In this document: positions 1 to 8,398 of the stretch, piece by piece
How the letters are laid out: each line of letters opens with the position of its first letter
Numbering within the stretch: position 1 is the first letter of the stretch
DNA from: Ignavibacteriales bacterium
GTDB taxonomy: Bacteria > Bacteroidota > Ignavibacteria > Ignavibacteriales > Ignavibacteriaceae
Assembly (NCBI GenBank): GCA_012517155.1
Contig: JAAYVN010000049.1
Span: forward strand, 1-45,346
DNA length: 45,346 nucleotides
Reading direction: 5' to 3'
Notes under the pieces: generated by a model
The model's database searches: none
What the model saw: only the letters and a program-made list of their open reading frames with translations
What the model was told of the DNA's origin: nothing
Translations under genes and position numbers: made by a program

Positions 1-2368
1 AGATCTCATCGTTACAGAACTTATCCAGAGATTTCCCGGAAACCGCTTCGATTACTTTACCCATGGTAATCATGCCAAGGTCGCTGTATACAGTTTTGGT
101 GCCCGTGGTATATTCCAGCGATGTGCTGTAAATATCACTAATCACCTGATTTGCGGTGGAATATTTTTTATGAAAAGGTTTAAACGATGGTAATCCGCTG
201 TTATGCAGCAGGAGGTTTTTTATTCTAACTTCATCCTTACCGTGAGAAGCAAATTTCGGGATATACTTTGAAACCTTATCCTCGAGGTTAAATAATCCCC
301 GGTGAACACATATCATTGCGGCAGTGGTAGTGGCGATAACCTTGGTGACCGAAGCGAGATCAAAAATAGTGTTCACTTCCATCTTCGGGGATTTTTTATC
401 ATAAGTAAAATTTCCATATGCCTTTTCGTGAACAATTTTACCGTCTTTAACAACCAGCAGAACAGCTCCGGGGAAAGCAGTATCAGCGATTGCCGTTTTG
501 AATATCTGGTCGAGTTTTTTCAGCTGTTTCAACTGTGATGATTTGAGAGATTGCGGAGAGTGAGTCAGAATAGATTTTTGAATATTCAGAGATGTACCTG
601 AAACATAACCGGTATTGGGAATAGAGACAGGGAGTTTTCCAGATATCTCCTGTTCACCAAATAAAGCCTGAGCCAGTGCCCTTTCAGAGGGAGTGTTATC
701 CCCGTAACTGCAGATATAGGCATCCACTTCCGGATAACCTGAAAGGAAGTAGGGATTGCCATGTGACAAGAGAACAACAGGTTTTTTAAGATCAATAACA
801 GCCTTAATCAATTCATCCTGCGCAGAAGACAAATTAAGATTTCCCTTGCCATCCTTTATCCGAATATAAACAGAGAGGAGAATCTGACCGGCATCTTTCA
901 AGGAATCCAGAAGCAGCGGGGTATTCTTTTTATCATAATTGGAAGGAACGTAAAATGATTTTATGCTTTCTATTCTGTCTGTGAGATAGGATGAAAATTT
1001 TTGCGATGTGCCGATATTCTCATTATCATTCAGGGCAATATGGAATATCTTCTTATCCGGAGCGGGAGCAACAGGAATAATATTCCCGTTATTTTTCACC
1101 AGCGTAATAGATTTCTCTGCTATTGTTCTTGCGAGAAAGTGATATTCTGCCCTGCCTATATTTTTTTTAGTAATTCCGAGATCGATAGGAGTATATTTAT
1201 CCAGTCCGCTCCACCTTTTAGCGATAAGGATTTTTTTTACGGATTGATCAATACGCCCGATTGAGATCCTACCGCTATTGAAAGCCTCGAGGAGAGCACT
1301 ATATGTGTCTATATCGGACTCCGGGAAGAGAAGACAGTCATTACCCGCTTCAAATGCGAGTACGGCAGCCTCTCCGGGCGAATAGTTTTTAGTAATTGAA
1401 TACATATTAAGGGCATCAGTGACCACCAGACCGGTAAACTTAAGTTCGTTTCTTAAGAGTCCGGTAATAATATTTTTTGAAAGCGAGGCGGGGTAAAGGA
1501 TTTCCTTATCGTAGGATTTGATTCCGAGGTGTCCGACCATTACCGAGATAACCCCATGTTTTATATTGGAACTAAAAGGTTTCAGTTCCACTGCTTTCAA
1601 TTCTTTTTTGGAGAGATCAAGCACAGGGAGAGAGCTGTGAGAATCAATATTAGTATTGCCATGACCGGGGAAATGCTTGGCAGTAGCAATAATCCCCCCT
1701 TTTTGAAGTCCGTAAATATAAGCATCGGAAAGACGTGTAACAAGAAGGGGATCCTCGCCGAATGAGCGGGTATTAATAATAGGATTCAGCGGGTTATTAT
1801 TGACGTCAGAGACCGGGGCATAATTCTGGTGTATTCCAAGGGCTTTAGCTTCTCCGGCAATAATCTCAGCCATTCTGCGGGTTAGTCTGACATCATCAGC
1901 CGCACCCAGAGCCATCATTGTAGGGAATGCAGTTCCGCCAGGAATCCTCTGAGTAACACCGTTTTCGAAGTCAGCAGAAAAAAGGAGAGGAATAGCAGAA
2001 AGGGACTGGAGTTCGTTGATCAAATTAACCTGCTCCTCAACTGCGCCTCTGAAAAGACAGAAACCACCAACTTTATATTTTTGGACCAGTTCTTTCAGAC
2101 GTTCATATTCTTTTCCCTCTTTGGAAAAGTTACGGGCAGATGCATAAGGAAAGATAAGCTGACCTATCTTTTCCTCGACAGTCATTTTTTCCATAAGCTG
2201 AACAACCCAAGGATCATCATCGACGGAAAAAATCTTCACGTCGTGAAACTTGAGAATTGCGTCATCCTCACCGGGGAGTATTTCTTTTAACATTCCGTTA
2301 TAATAATAACCGAAGAATGAAAAAATAACAACTACAAAAAGTACAAACCTTGCAATTCGAAATTTCAT
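1..2368 (-). CDS. GH3 beta-N-acetylhexosaminidase (NagZ-like) fused to serine beta-lactamase-type domain, partial
   Basis: Glycoside hydrolase family 3 enzyme, probably removing N-acetylglucosamine from muropeptides, with a penicillin-binding/class C beta-lactamase fold attached. The start is the ATG at 2366-2368, followed by a single N-terminal hydrophobic segment (about residues 5-22), so it is exported or membrane anchored. The GH3 part shows KHFPGHGNT near residue 235-243 and VTDALNM with the nucleophile Asp at about 318. A GH3 C-terminal-like region follows. The second domain contains SVTK (the SxxK active-site motif, about 303-360 on the DNA) and YSDLG (the Tyr motif, about 90-105). The 3' end runs off the window after 789 codons, so any KTG-like motif is not visible. 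It lies 12 bp after the AmpG-like gene, which supports cell-wall recycling. Substrate is inferred. Confidence 0.88.
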   Translation of the reverse strand, partial: MKFRIARFVLFVVVIFSFFGYYYNGMLKEILPGEDDAILKFHDVKIFSVDDDPWVVQLMEKMTVEEKIGQLIFPYASARNFSKEGKEYERLKELVQKYKVGGFCLFRGAVEEQVNLINELQSLSAIPLLFSADFENGVTQRIPGGTAFPTMMALGAADDVRLTRRMAEIIAGEAKALGIHQNYAPVSDVNNNPLNPIINTRSFGEDPLLVTRLSDAYIYGLQKGGIIATAKHFPGHGNTNIDSHSSLPVLDLSKKELKAVELKPFSSNIKHGVISVMVGHLGIKSYDKEILYPASLSKNIITGLLRNELKFTGLVVTDALNMYSITKNYSPGEAAVLAFEAGNDCLLFPESDIDTYSALLEAFNSGRISIGRIDQSVKKILIAKRWSGLDKYTPIDLGITKKNIGRAEYHFLARTIAEKSITLVKNNGNIIPVAPAPDKKIFHIALNDNENIGTSQKFSSYLTDRIESIKSFYVPSNYDKKNTPLLLDSLKDAGQILLSVYIRIKDGKGNLNLSSAQDELIKAVIDLKKPVVLLSHGNPYFLSGYPEVDAYICSYGDNTPSERALAQALFGEQEISGKLPVSIPNTGYVSGTSLNIQKSILTHSPQSLKSSQLKQLKKLDQIFKTAIADTAFPGAVLLVVKDGKIVHEKAYGNFTYDKKSPKMEVNTIFDLASVTKVIATTTAAMICVHRGLFNLEDKVSKYIPKFASHGKDEVRIKNLLLHNSGLPSFKPFHKKYSTANQVISDIYSTSLEYTTGTKTVYSDLGMITMGKVIEAVSGKSLDKFCNDEI

Positions 2369-2380
2369 AATACCGGATGA

Positions 2381-4177
2381 TTATTCTTTTTTCTTTTTAC
2401 CGAATTCAGGATCAATATTCAGCATCCTGACAATAAAGAAGCCCGGGATCATGGTAAGCAAAATCCAGACAAAGAAGAGCTGATAACCAATTTGTTCCTG
2501 AATCCATCCGCTTATCATTCCGGGTATCATCATACTCAGCGCCATAAATCCTGTAGTAATTGCAAAGTGAGCTGTTTTATGAGTTCCTTGCGAGACGTAA
2601 ATCATATAGAGCATATAAGCGGTGAACCCGAAACCATATCCGAACTGCTCCCCAAAAACGCAAGCATTTATTATGATAAAATGATCCGGCTGTGCATATG
2701 CCAGGTAGATATAAAGGACGTGGGGAATATTTATTGCCATGAACATCCACCAGAGCCATTTTTTAAGTCCGTCTTTTGCGGCAACAAATCCTCCAAGCAA
2801 ACCGCCAAGGGTCAACCCGATTATTCCAACCGTACCATAAACAAATCCTACTTGTCCGGTGGTAAGTTCCAGCCCTCCGGCACTCCTGGGGTCAAGCAAG
2901 AAGGGGGATGCAAGTTTAACGAGCTGTGCTTCGCCAAACCGGTAAATTAAAAGGAAGGTAATAACGAGCCAGATTTTTTCCTTAGTGAAAAAGAGTGCGA
3001 AAGTTTTGAAGAATTCCTGGAATATACTTTTTGCACTTCCTCCTGCAAGAACAGGCTTGTCTGACTGTGGATAAGGAAGGATAAATTTATGATAGAGGAA
3101 AAATCCTAAAAAGAGTGCGGTAATAAGAAAGAAAGTGTAAGACCATGCTTTAGGGATATCACCTGAGCGCGCCTGGAACAATGCAGATGAAACTGTTCTC
3201 AGGCGGTGGTCAATCTGTACAAGAGCAAGTGCGGGTTTATCCCAGTTACTGCTGTTGAAGACAAACCGCGTTCCTTCCAAGAGGTTAAAACTTTTATCGC
3301 CACTTTCCCTGTCGAGAGTAACTACCTGTTCGGTGCCTTCTTCGGGACTTTGGTTAAGTGAGATGTATAAAAGCGCAAAATTTCCAACCTCAACAGTCTT
3401 GTCCGATTCCGAAAGAGGTTGTATTTTATGTGGCTCTGCATTCTTACCATAAAAACCGTGATCAAAATTCCATTTTTGCACATATTGCAGGGCGGAATCG
3501 AGTGCGAATTTATTGTTTTTATTTGTCGAGATATTCGTAGAGACCGAATTTATGTATAGCGACTGCTGAAGTGCATTCCTTTTAAAAGTCAATTCTGAAG
3601 GAGCCGGGTTATTTACTATTTCAGTATTTGGTTTTGAATGGAGAGTAAGATCAACCGGTTGAAGACCTGTTGTGGTTTCAAAATATCCGGCGATGATTAT
3701 CAAGATACCCTGTCCCACAATCATGGCAATCCGGTAGAAAGTACTGCGAATACCAACAAAGAAAGTCTGGTCATGCTCAGAAAGTCCTATCATGTAGAAT
3801 CCATCTGCAGCGATATCATGAGTTGCGGAGCTGAATGCAAGCAACCAGAAAAATGCAAGCGTATATTGTACAAAATTTGAAGCAGGAATTGTGAAAGCCA
3901 CACCTGCAAGACCTGCACCCACAATCAGCTGCATAATTACAATCCACCATCTTTTAGTCCTGAATATATCTACGAATGGTGACCAAAGAGGCTTAATAAC
4001 CCAGGGCAGATAAAGCCAGCTCGTATAGAGGGCTATTTCAGTATTAGAAAGACCAAGCCGTTTGTAGAGAATTACAGAAACGGTCATAACCACAACATAA
4101 GGGATACCCTCAGCAAAATAGAGTGAAGGGACCCAACTCCAGGGATTTCTATATTCTTTCTTTCCAAAAAACATCAT
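2381..4177 (-). CDS. AmpG-like MFS permease with large extracytoplasmic insert
   Basis: Major facilitator superfamily membrane protein of the AmpG/muropeptide permease type, 598 residues. The N-terminal half resembles AmpG in its first five helices, and SATHDIAADG (about residues 117-126) matches the conserved acidic motif region of that family. A hydrophilic stretch of about 180 residues (roughly 166-345) separates the two helix bundles, which makes the protein about 100 residues longer than E. coli AmpG. The C-terminal half resumes with several membrane helices and ends in a Lys-rich tail. It sits 32 bp after the amino-sugar kinase and 12 bp before the GH3 gene, as expected for uptake of GlcNAc-anhydromuropeptides or free amino sugars. 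The substrate is inferred from family and context. Confidence 0.85.
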   Translation of the reverse strand: MMFFGKKEYRNPWSWVPSLYFAEGIPYVVVMTVSVILYKRLGLSNTEIALYTSWLYLPWVIKPLWSPFVDIFRTKRWWIVIMQLIVGAGLAGVAFTIPASNFVQYTLAFFWLLAFSSATHDIAADGFYMIGLSEHDQTFFVGIRSTFYRIAMIVGQGILIIIAGYFETTTGLQPVDLTLHSKPNTEIVNNPAPSELTFKRNALQQSLYINSVSTNISTNKNNKFALDSALQYVQKWNFDHGFYGKNAEPHKIQPLSESDKTVEVGNFALLYISLNQSPEEGTEQVVTLDRESGDKSFNLLEGTRFVFNSSNWDKPALALVQIDHRLRTVSSALFQARSGDIPKAWSYTFFLITALFLGFFLYHKFILPYPQSDKPVLAGGSAKSIFQEFFKTFALFFTKEKIWLVITFLLIYRFGEAQLVKLASPFLLDPRSAGGLELTTGQVGFVYGTVGIIGLTLGGLLGGFVAAKDGLKKWLWWMFMAINIPHVLYIYLAYAQPDHFIIINACVFGEQFGYGFGFTAYMLYMIYVSQGTHKTAHFAITTGFMALSMMIPGMISGWIQEQIGYQLFFVWILLTMIPGFFIVRMLNIDPEFGKKKKE

Positions 4178-4209
4178 AACTCCGATTTTGTAAATTATTC
4201 AAGTATAAA

Positions 4210-5139
4210 TTAATTAAGAAAACCTCTTTGCTCCATACCTACAATCAGGGCACCCTGAGCAGGATTAAGTTCAGGTCTGACAACTTTAACATTCGGATAT
4301 TCAGTAATGATTTTATCCTGCAGTGCATTGGAGTAGATATTCCAGTTAGTCAGCAAACTACCGATAAAAACGAGTTTCATTTCACGCGTTTGCAATTTTG
4401 CGTACATTGATTTAATATGCAGAGTAAGTTCCTCAACCTCATCAATCAGGATATAGCGTGACACAAGATCTCCTTCGTTTGCCGTATCAATAACCACTTT
4501 ACCGAATGATGCTATATCAAAGTTTTTTTTATAGATAAGCGTGATCAGATCATCTAGGGAATTGATATTATACATTGTCTGTAATTTCAGGGCAAGTTTT
4601 GTTTCATTACCCCTGCCATCGAAAGCGCGGGCAACTGCAGTAAGACCTTTTTTCCCAAGTGAGTATCCTGAACCCTCGTCACCAATAAAGCGGCCAAATC
4701 CGCCAACCCTGTGGATACTACCCTGAGAATCTTTACCAAACATAATTGAACCGGTACCTGCAATAAGGATGCTACCCGGCTTTCCTGAGAAAGCTCCTTC
4801 GAGAGCTGCAAGGGCATCGCTAATTACATAAAAGTGGTTGATGGTAATATTCTTTGATTTGCAATATTCAATAAAATCCTTCTCAAGGGTCTCTGCGTCA
4901 GTTCTTCTTCCCGCACCAGTGGTACCAAGAACAACCGACTCAATATCCTCAAAGCCGATATTAAGCGTCTCCGCGCATTGTTTAAGGAGCGAAAGAAGAG
5001 TTTCGGAGACAACCTGCGTACCGATCATGATAAAATTAGAGGGTCCGCCAAAACATTCGAAAAGAAATTCTTTATTCTGGTTTGCTATCACGCAATGGGT
5101 CTTAGTTCCACCACCGTCAATTCCAACAAAATACTTCAT
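4210..5139 (-). CDS. BadF/BadG/BcrA/BcrD-family N-acetylglucosamine/N-acetylmuramate kinase
   Basis: Cytoplasmic ASKHA-fold sugar kinase, 309 residues, typical of the GlcNAc kinase branch of the BadF/BadG family. The phosphate-binding loop DGGGTKT lies at residues 8-14, the second phosphate loop AGTGS at 127-131, and the glycine-rich GDEGSGYSLG signature at about 153-162. It would phosphorylate GlcNAc, MurNAc or glucosamine from ATP after import. It is first in a transcription unit with the AmpG-like permease and the GH3 enzyme, so wall-derived amino sugars are the most likely substrates. The downstream NagB-like gene at 29-31 kb could use the 6-phosphate product. The exact sugar cannot be read from the sequence. 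Confidence 0.88.
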   Translation of the reverse strand: MKYFVGIDGGGTKTHCVIANQNKEFLFECFGGPSNFIMIGTQVVSETLLSLLKQCAETLNIGFEDIESVVLGTTGAGRRTDAETLEKDFIEYCKSKNITINHFYVISDALAALEGAFSGKPGSILIAGTGSIMFGKDSQGSIHRVGGFGRFIGDEGSGYSLGKKGLTAVARAFDGRGNETKLALKLQTMYNINSLDDLITLIYKKNFDIASFGKVVIDTANEGDLVSRYILIDEVEELTLHIKSMYAKLQTREMKLVFIGSLLTNWNIYSNALQDKIITEYPNVKVVRPELNPAQGALIVGMEQRGFLN

Positions 5140-5215
5140 AACGAAATCCGATTTATTCTACAAACTAACTTTTAAAGATATGGAAATTAATCGGAAAAAT
5201 AAATCAAAGAAGCGG

Positions 5216-5244
5216 TAAAAAGTTACTGCTAAAAAAGCAGTTAC
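5216..5244 (-). terminator. Intrinsic terminator after the MoxR gene
   Basis: On the minus strand, a 9-bp stem with one A-A mismatch (GTAACTGCT / AGCAGTAAC) and a TTTTT loop is followed by TTTTT. It overlaps the stop codon of the MoxR gene and separates the foldase-MoxR unit from the recycling cluster. Confidence 0.6.
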
Positions 5245-6236
5245 ATAGATGCCAGTTTCTCGATTACTGTTACCGAATTAATTCCCTCTGCTTCTGCGTT
5301 AAAATTTGTAATAATTCTATGGCGAAGAACCGGAATAAGTGCATCCTGAACATCAGAGATGTTAGGACTAAATCGGCCTTCAATAATTGCTTTTGCCTTT
5401 GCGGCAAGGATTAAATACTGGGAAGCACGCGGACCGGCGCCCCATCTAATCCATTGTTTGATAAAGTCGGGAGAGGTTTCAAGTGCAGGTCTGGTTTTTG
5501 TTACGATATTAACAGCGTATTCAATCACATTATCCGCCACGGGCACTTTCTTAACCAGATCCTGGAATTGAATTATTTGCTCGGCCGAAAGGACCTTTAC
5601 GGGATTGGGAACGTAATTACTTGTGGTCGAACGGACTATTTCAACCTCTTCCTTTACCGATGGATAATCCAGCCATAGATTGAACATGAACCTGTCCAGT
5701 TGAGCTTCCGGGAGGGGGTAAGTTCCTTCCTGTTCGATCGGGTTCTGAGTTGCGAGAACAAAGAACGGAGGAGCAAGCGGATATGTTTTCCCTGCGATAG
5801 TTACGTGATGTTCCTGCATGGCTTCGAGAAGGGCCGACTGGGTTTTGGGAGGTGTCCTGTTAATTTCGTCAGCAAGAATAACATTTGCAAAAACGGGTCC
5901 GGAGATAAAGCGGAATTCCCTTTTCTTTGAAACAGGGTCCTCATCAATAATATCCGTTCCCGTAATGTCGTTGGGCATAAGATCCGGTGTAAACTGAATT
6001 CTATTGAACTTAAGATCAAGCACGCTTGCGAGAGTTTTAATCAAAAGAGTTTTAGCAAGACCGGGAACACCAACGAGCAGGCAATGTCCTCTGGAAAAGA
6101 GAGAAATGAGAAGCTGGTTGATTGCCTTATCCTGACCGATAATAGCCTTAGCAATTTCGCTTTTTATCTTTTTAACAGAGTCAGCGAGTTCCTCAACTAA
6201 TTTGACATCGTCATAATTATCGTGTTTACTTTCCAA
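5241..6236 (-). CDS. MoxR-family AAA+ ATPase
   Basis: AAA+ ATPase of the MoxR class, 331 residues. Walker A is GVPGLAKT (56-63) and Walker B is ILADEIN (120-126). The lid domain motif GASPRAS-like (here WGAGPRASQYL) follows in the C-terminal third. MoxR proteins act as chaperones that assemble or activate protein complexes, usually beside DUF58 and von Willebrand factor A genes. Here no such partner follows: the gene ends in a hairpin terminator. It lies 11 bp after a SurA-like foldase, so it appears to be the last gene of the envelope-folding operon. Its client is unknown. Confidence 0.92.
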   Translation of the reverse strand: MESKHDNYDDVKLVEELADSVKKIKSEIAKAIIGQDKAINQLLISLFSRGHCLLVGVPGLAKTLLIKTLASVLDLKFNRIQFTPDLMPNDITGTDIIDEDPVSKKREFRFISGPVFANVILADEINRTPPKTQSALLEAMQEHHVTIAGKTYPLAPPFFVLATQNPIEQEGTYPLPEAQLDRFMFNLWLDYPSVKEEVEIVRSTTSNYVPNPVKVLSAEQIIQFQDLVKKVPVADNVIEYAVNIVTKTRPALETSPDFIKQWIRWGAGPRASQYLILAAKAKAIIEGRFSPNISDVQDALIPVLRHRIITNFNAEAEGINSVTVIEKLASM

Positions 6237-6247
6237 ATTATTTCCTA

Positions 6248-7519
6248 TCAGATTTTAATTTCCCAATAAATTTTATTTTTTATTTCCTGAATCCACGTCT
6301 GATAAAGATTCTGTTTTTTATACTCGTCAGCGAATTTCTTGAGTTCCTGAAAATCTATTTCTAGACTTGGTTGATGCTGAGGGATCCGTTTCTCGAGAAA
6401 GATGACATGATAACCGTATGTATCAACGCCATAATCAACGCGCTTCGGATAGCTGATCTCTCCTTCTTTCATTTTTGAAACTGCATCGAGAAGGGATTTA
6501 TCGAGCTGACTCAGATAAAAACTGCCAAGTTCACCACCGAGAGCGGCAGTATTCTTATCATCACTATATTTTTTGGCATAGTAAGAGAAAGTATTAAACT
6601 TTCTTACCACACTATCTCGAACGTCGGTGAGACGCTGAATAACATCCAGGTCAGCTTCATCATCAGACTTAAGTTTTACAAGAATATGACGGGTTTTAAT
6701 TGCCTCTCCCCTTCTCTCAAGCAACTGTATGATGTGGAAACCAACCGGGGACTCAACTATTCCGGAAATTTCTCCTTCCTTCAGGGCAAACGCAGCGGAT
6801 TCGAATTCGGGATAGAAGACCCCTTTTTTAACAAAACCGAGATCACCACCATGAACAGCGCTTGCCGGATCATCAGAATATTTCTTAGCCAGTTCGCTGA
6901 AGTCCTCTCCACCTTTAATGGAGTCAAGAATCGATTCTATTTTTGTTCTGAATTTCTGTTTGAGAGCAGAAGATAATTTAGGATTCATGTAAATGTGAGA
7001 GATCTGAACTTTTTCCGGGATTACACCAAGACTATCCTTGTATGTAATGAAGAATTCCTCAATTTCCCGCTGTGAAGCTTCCACCATACCGAATTTCTTT
7101 TCCCGCATTCTTTGAACCATCAGATTTTTGCGAACATCATCTCTGAGTTCGCGTTTGATCTTTTCAAGCGGCATTCCATATGCTTCTTCGACTTTTTCTT
7201 TTGAACCGTACTGCTGAATAAAGACATTCATCTGGTAGTCAATCTGGCGTGAAACTTCTTCCTCTGTAACAAATACAGAGTCGAAATTAGCCTGTGCATA
7301 GACAAGTTTCTCCTCGATAATGGCATTGAGAATCTGCTCCCGAAGAGCTGGATTGTCCGGGCTGATCTTTCTTTGCTGGGCAACCATATTGACCTGAAAG
7401 TCCAGTTCGCTCTGGAGTATGTATTCGTTATCCACAACAGCTACAATTTTGTCCAAAACCTGCTGAGGGTGCAGAACCGCGAAGAGGGAAAGAAACAAAA
7501 CAAATAATTTAATTTTCAA
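6248..7519 (-). CDS. SurA-like periplasmic peptidyl-prolyl isomerase/chaperone
   Basis: Exported foldase of 423 residues with a cleavable N-terminal signal (about 1-19, ending before QQVLDKIVAVV). A SurA N-terminal domain covers about 20-150, and two parvulin-type (PPIC) rotamase domains cover about 172-270 and 275-380. The domain order matches SurA, which escorts outer-membrane beta-barrel proteins and provides prolyl isomerase activity in the periplasm. It is the third of three consecutive foldase genes, 29 bp after the small lipoprotein and 11 bp before MoxR. SurA-type function is inferred from domain order; client specificity may differ, given the neighbouring paralogues. Confidence 0.9.
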   Translation of the reverse strand: MKIKLFVLFLSLFAVLHPQQVLDKIVAVVDNEYILQSELDFQVNMVAQQRKISPDNPALREQILNAIIEEKLVYAQANFDSVFVTEEEVSRQIDYQMNVFIQQYGSKEKVEEAYGMPLEKIKRELRDDVRKNLMVQRMREKKFGMVEASQREIEEFFITYKDSLGVIPEKVQISHIYMNPKLSSALKQKFRTKIESILDSIKGGEDFSELAKKYSDDPASAVHGGDLGFVKKGVFYPEFESAAFALKEGEISGIVESPVGFHIIQLLERRGEAIKTRHILVKLKSDDEADLDVIQRLTDVRDSVVRKFNTFSYYAKKYSDDKNTAALGGELGSFYLSQLDKSLLDAVSKMKEGEISYPKRVDYGVDTYGYHVIFLEKRIPQHQPSLEIDFQELKKFADEYKKQNLYQTWIQEIKNKIYWEIKI

Positions 7520-7548
7520 CTGATTCCTTTTTTAATTATATAATATTT

Positions 7549-8349
7549 TTACTTGATTTCTATATCATATTTAGAGTATAAAGAGTTTGAGTATTCTTCG
7601 AGAAGTTCTTTGGATCTCCATTCCCTGTAGATTCTTTCAACATCGTTTTTAACCTCCTCGAATTCAGGACTTGATCCCGCACCGTAGAACTTAATCAGTT
7701 TTACCACAGTAAATAAATTGTCCCCCTCAGCAAAGACGGGAGATATTTCCCCCGGATTCATCCCTAAAATCATCCGCATTAGCGCACCTTTGGCAAGATC
7801 GTGCTGACAGATGATCGAAGAAGATAATTCTTTCAACAAAAGAGAGGAATCCCGCTTAATGATCGTAAGGGCTGCTGACCAGTCCCCATCGACAGCCGAG
7901 TTTCTGAATTCCCATGCTTTTGAATAATCTTGAAGAGTAATCATATTTATCAAGCGGGAATCTTCAGAAAATGTAAAGAGTTCTTTTTTTTCAAGGAAGA
8001 AAGCCCTGAGTTCGCTATCGGTGGGAACAATTTTATTCTGAGCAAGATATTTTTTTATCCAGAAGGCGTTGACCAGTTCACGGGTTGCTTTATCTAGAAT
8101 TCTTTTCAGTTCAGGATCATCCTGTACATTGTTATCAAGTGCCTCCATGTAGTAAAGTTCAGAGTTTATCCAGTTCTTGATATAGGCATTGCGGTTAAGG
8201 GAGTCATTCGATACGTGCGCATTTATCTCTTCATCAGTGAGATAGTTATCCTCCACCCGGACGCGGTAAGATTTATCGGAATGATCTCCATTGCATCCGA
8301 TCAAGGAGAGGGCTAAAAAAAACGATATGACCAGAGATAGTGAGCGCAT
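7549..8349 (-). CDS. SurA/PpiD-like lipoprotein, apparently lacking an intact PPIase core
   Basis: Predicted lipoprotein of 266 residues. The signal peptide ends in a lipobox with the modified Cys at position 19 (SLIGC). The rest is charged and mostly helical: an N-terminal part with a 'TDEEINAHV' start and a SELRAFF-type segment resembles the SurA/PpiD chaperone arm. The C-terminal part has only weak similarity to a parvulin domain (NLFTVVKLIKF resembles the final strand), and the usual HILV and GGDLG motifs are absent. It sits between two clear PPIases, 49 bp and 29 bp away. It is probably a chaperone-only paralogue. Without the context I would have called it a hypothetical lipoprotein. Confidence 0.75.
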   Translation of the reverse strand: MRSLSLVISFFLALSLIGCNGDHSDKSYRVRVEDNYLTDEEINAHVSNDSLNRNAYIKNWINSELYYMEALDNNVQDDPELKRILDKATRELVNAFWIKKYLAQNKIVPTDSELRAFFLEKKELFTFSEDSRLINMITLQDYSKAWEFRNSAVDGDWSAALTIIKRDSSLLLKELSSSIICQHDLAKGALMRMILGMNPGEISPVFAEGDNLFTVVKLIKFYGAGSSPEFEEVKNDVERIYREWRSKELLEEYSNSLYSKYDIEIK

Positions 8350-8365
8350 TACAGATAAAAATCAA

Positions 8366-8392
8366 GCCGGATGAGGAGTGAACTCATCCGGC
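8366..8392 (-). terminator. Intercistronic hairpin, possible attenuator
   Basis: A perfect 10-bp inverted repeat (GCCGGATGAG / CTCATCCGGC) with a 7-base loop. On the minus strand it is followed by TTGATTTTTATC. It lies in the 49-bp gap between the large PPIase gene and the small lipoprotein. The weak T-run suggests partial termination or 3'-end protection rather than a full stop. Confidence 0.6.
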
Positions 8393-8398
8393 AATTGA

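Noticed and set aside
2492-2950. Open frame of 152 codons on the plus strand
   Set aside because: It lies antisense inside the AmpG-like gene and has no recognisable domain; a shadow of the real gene.
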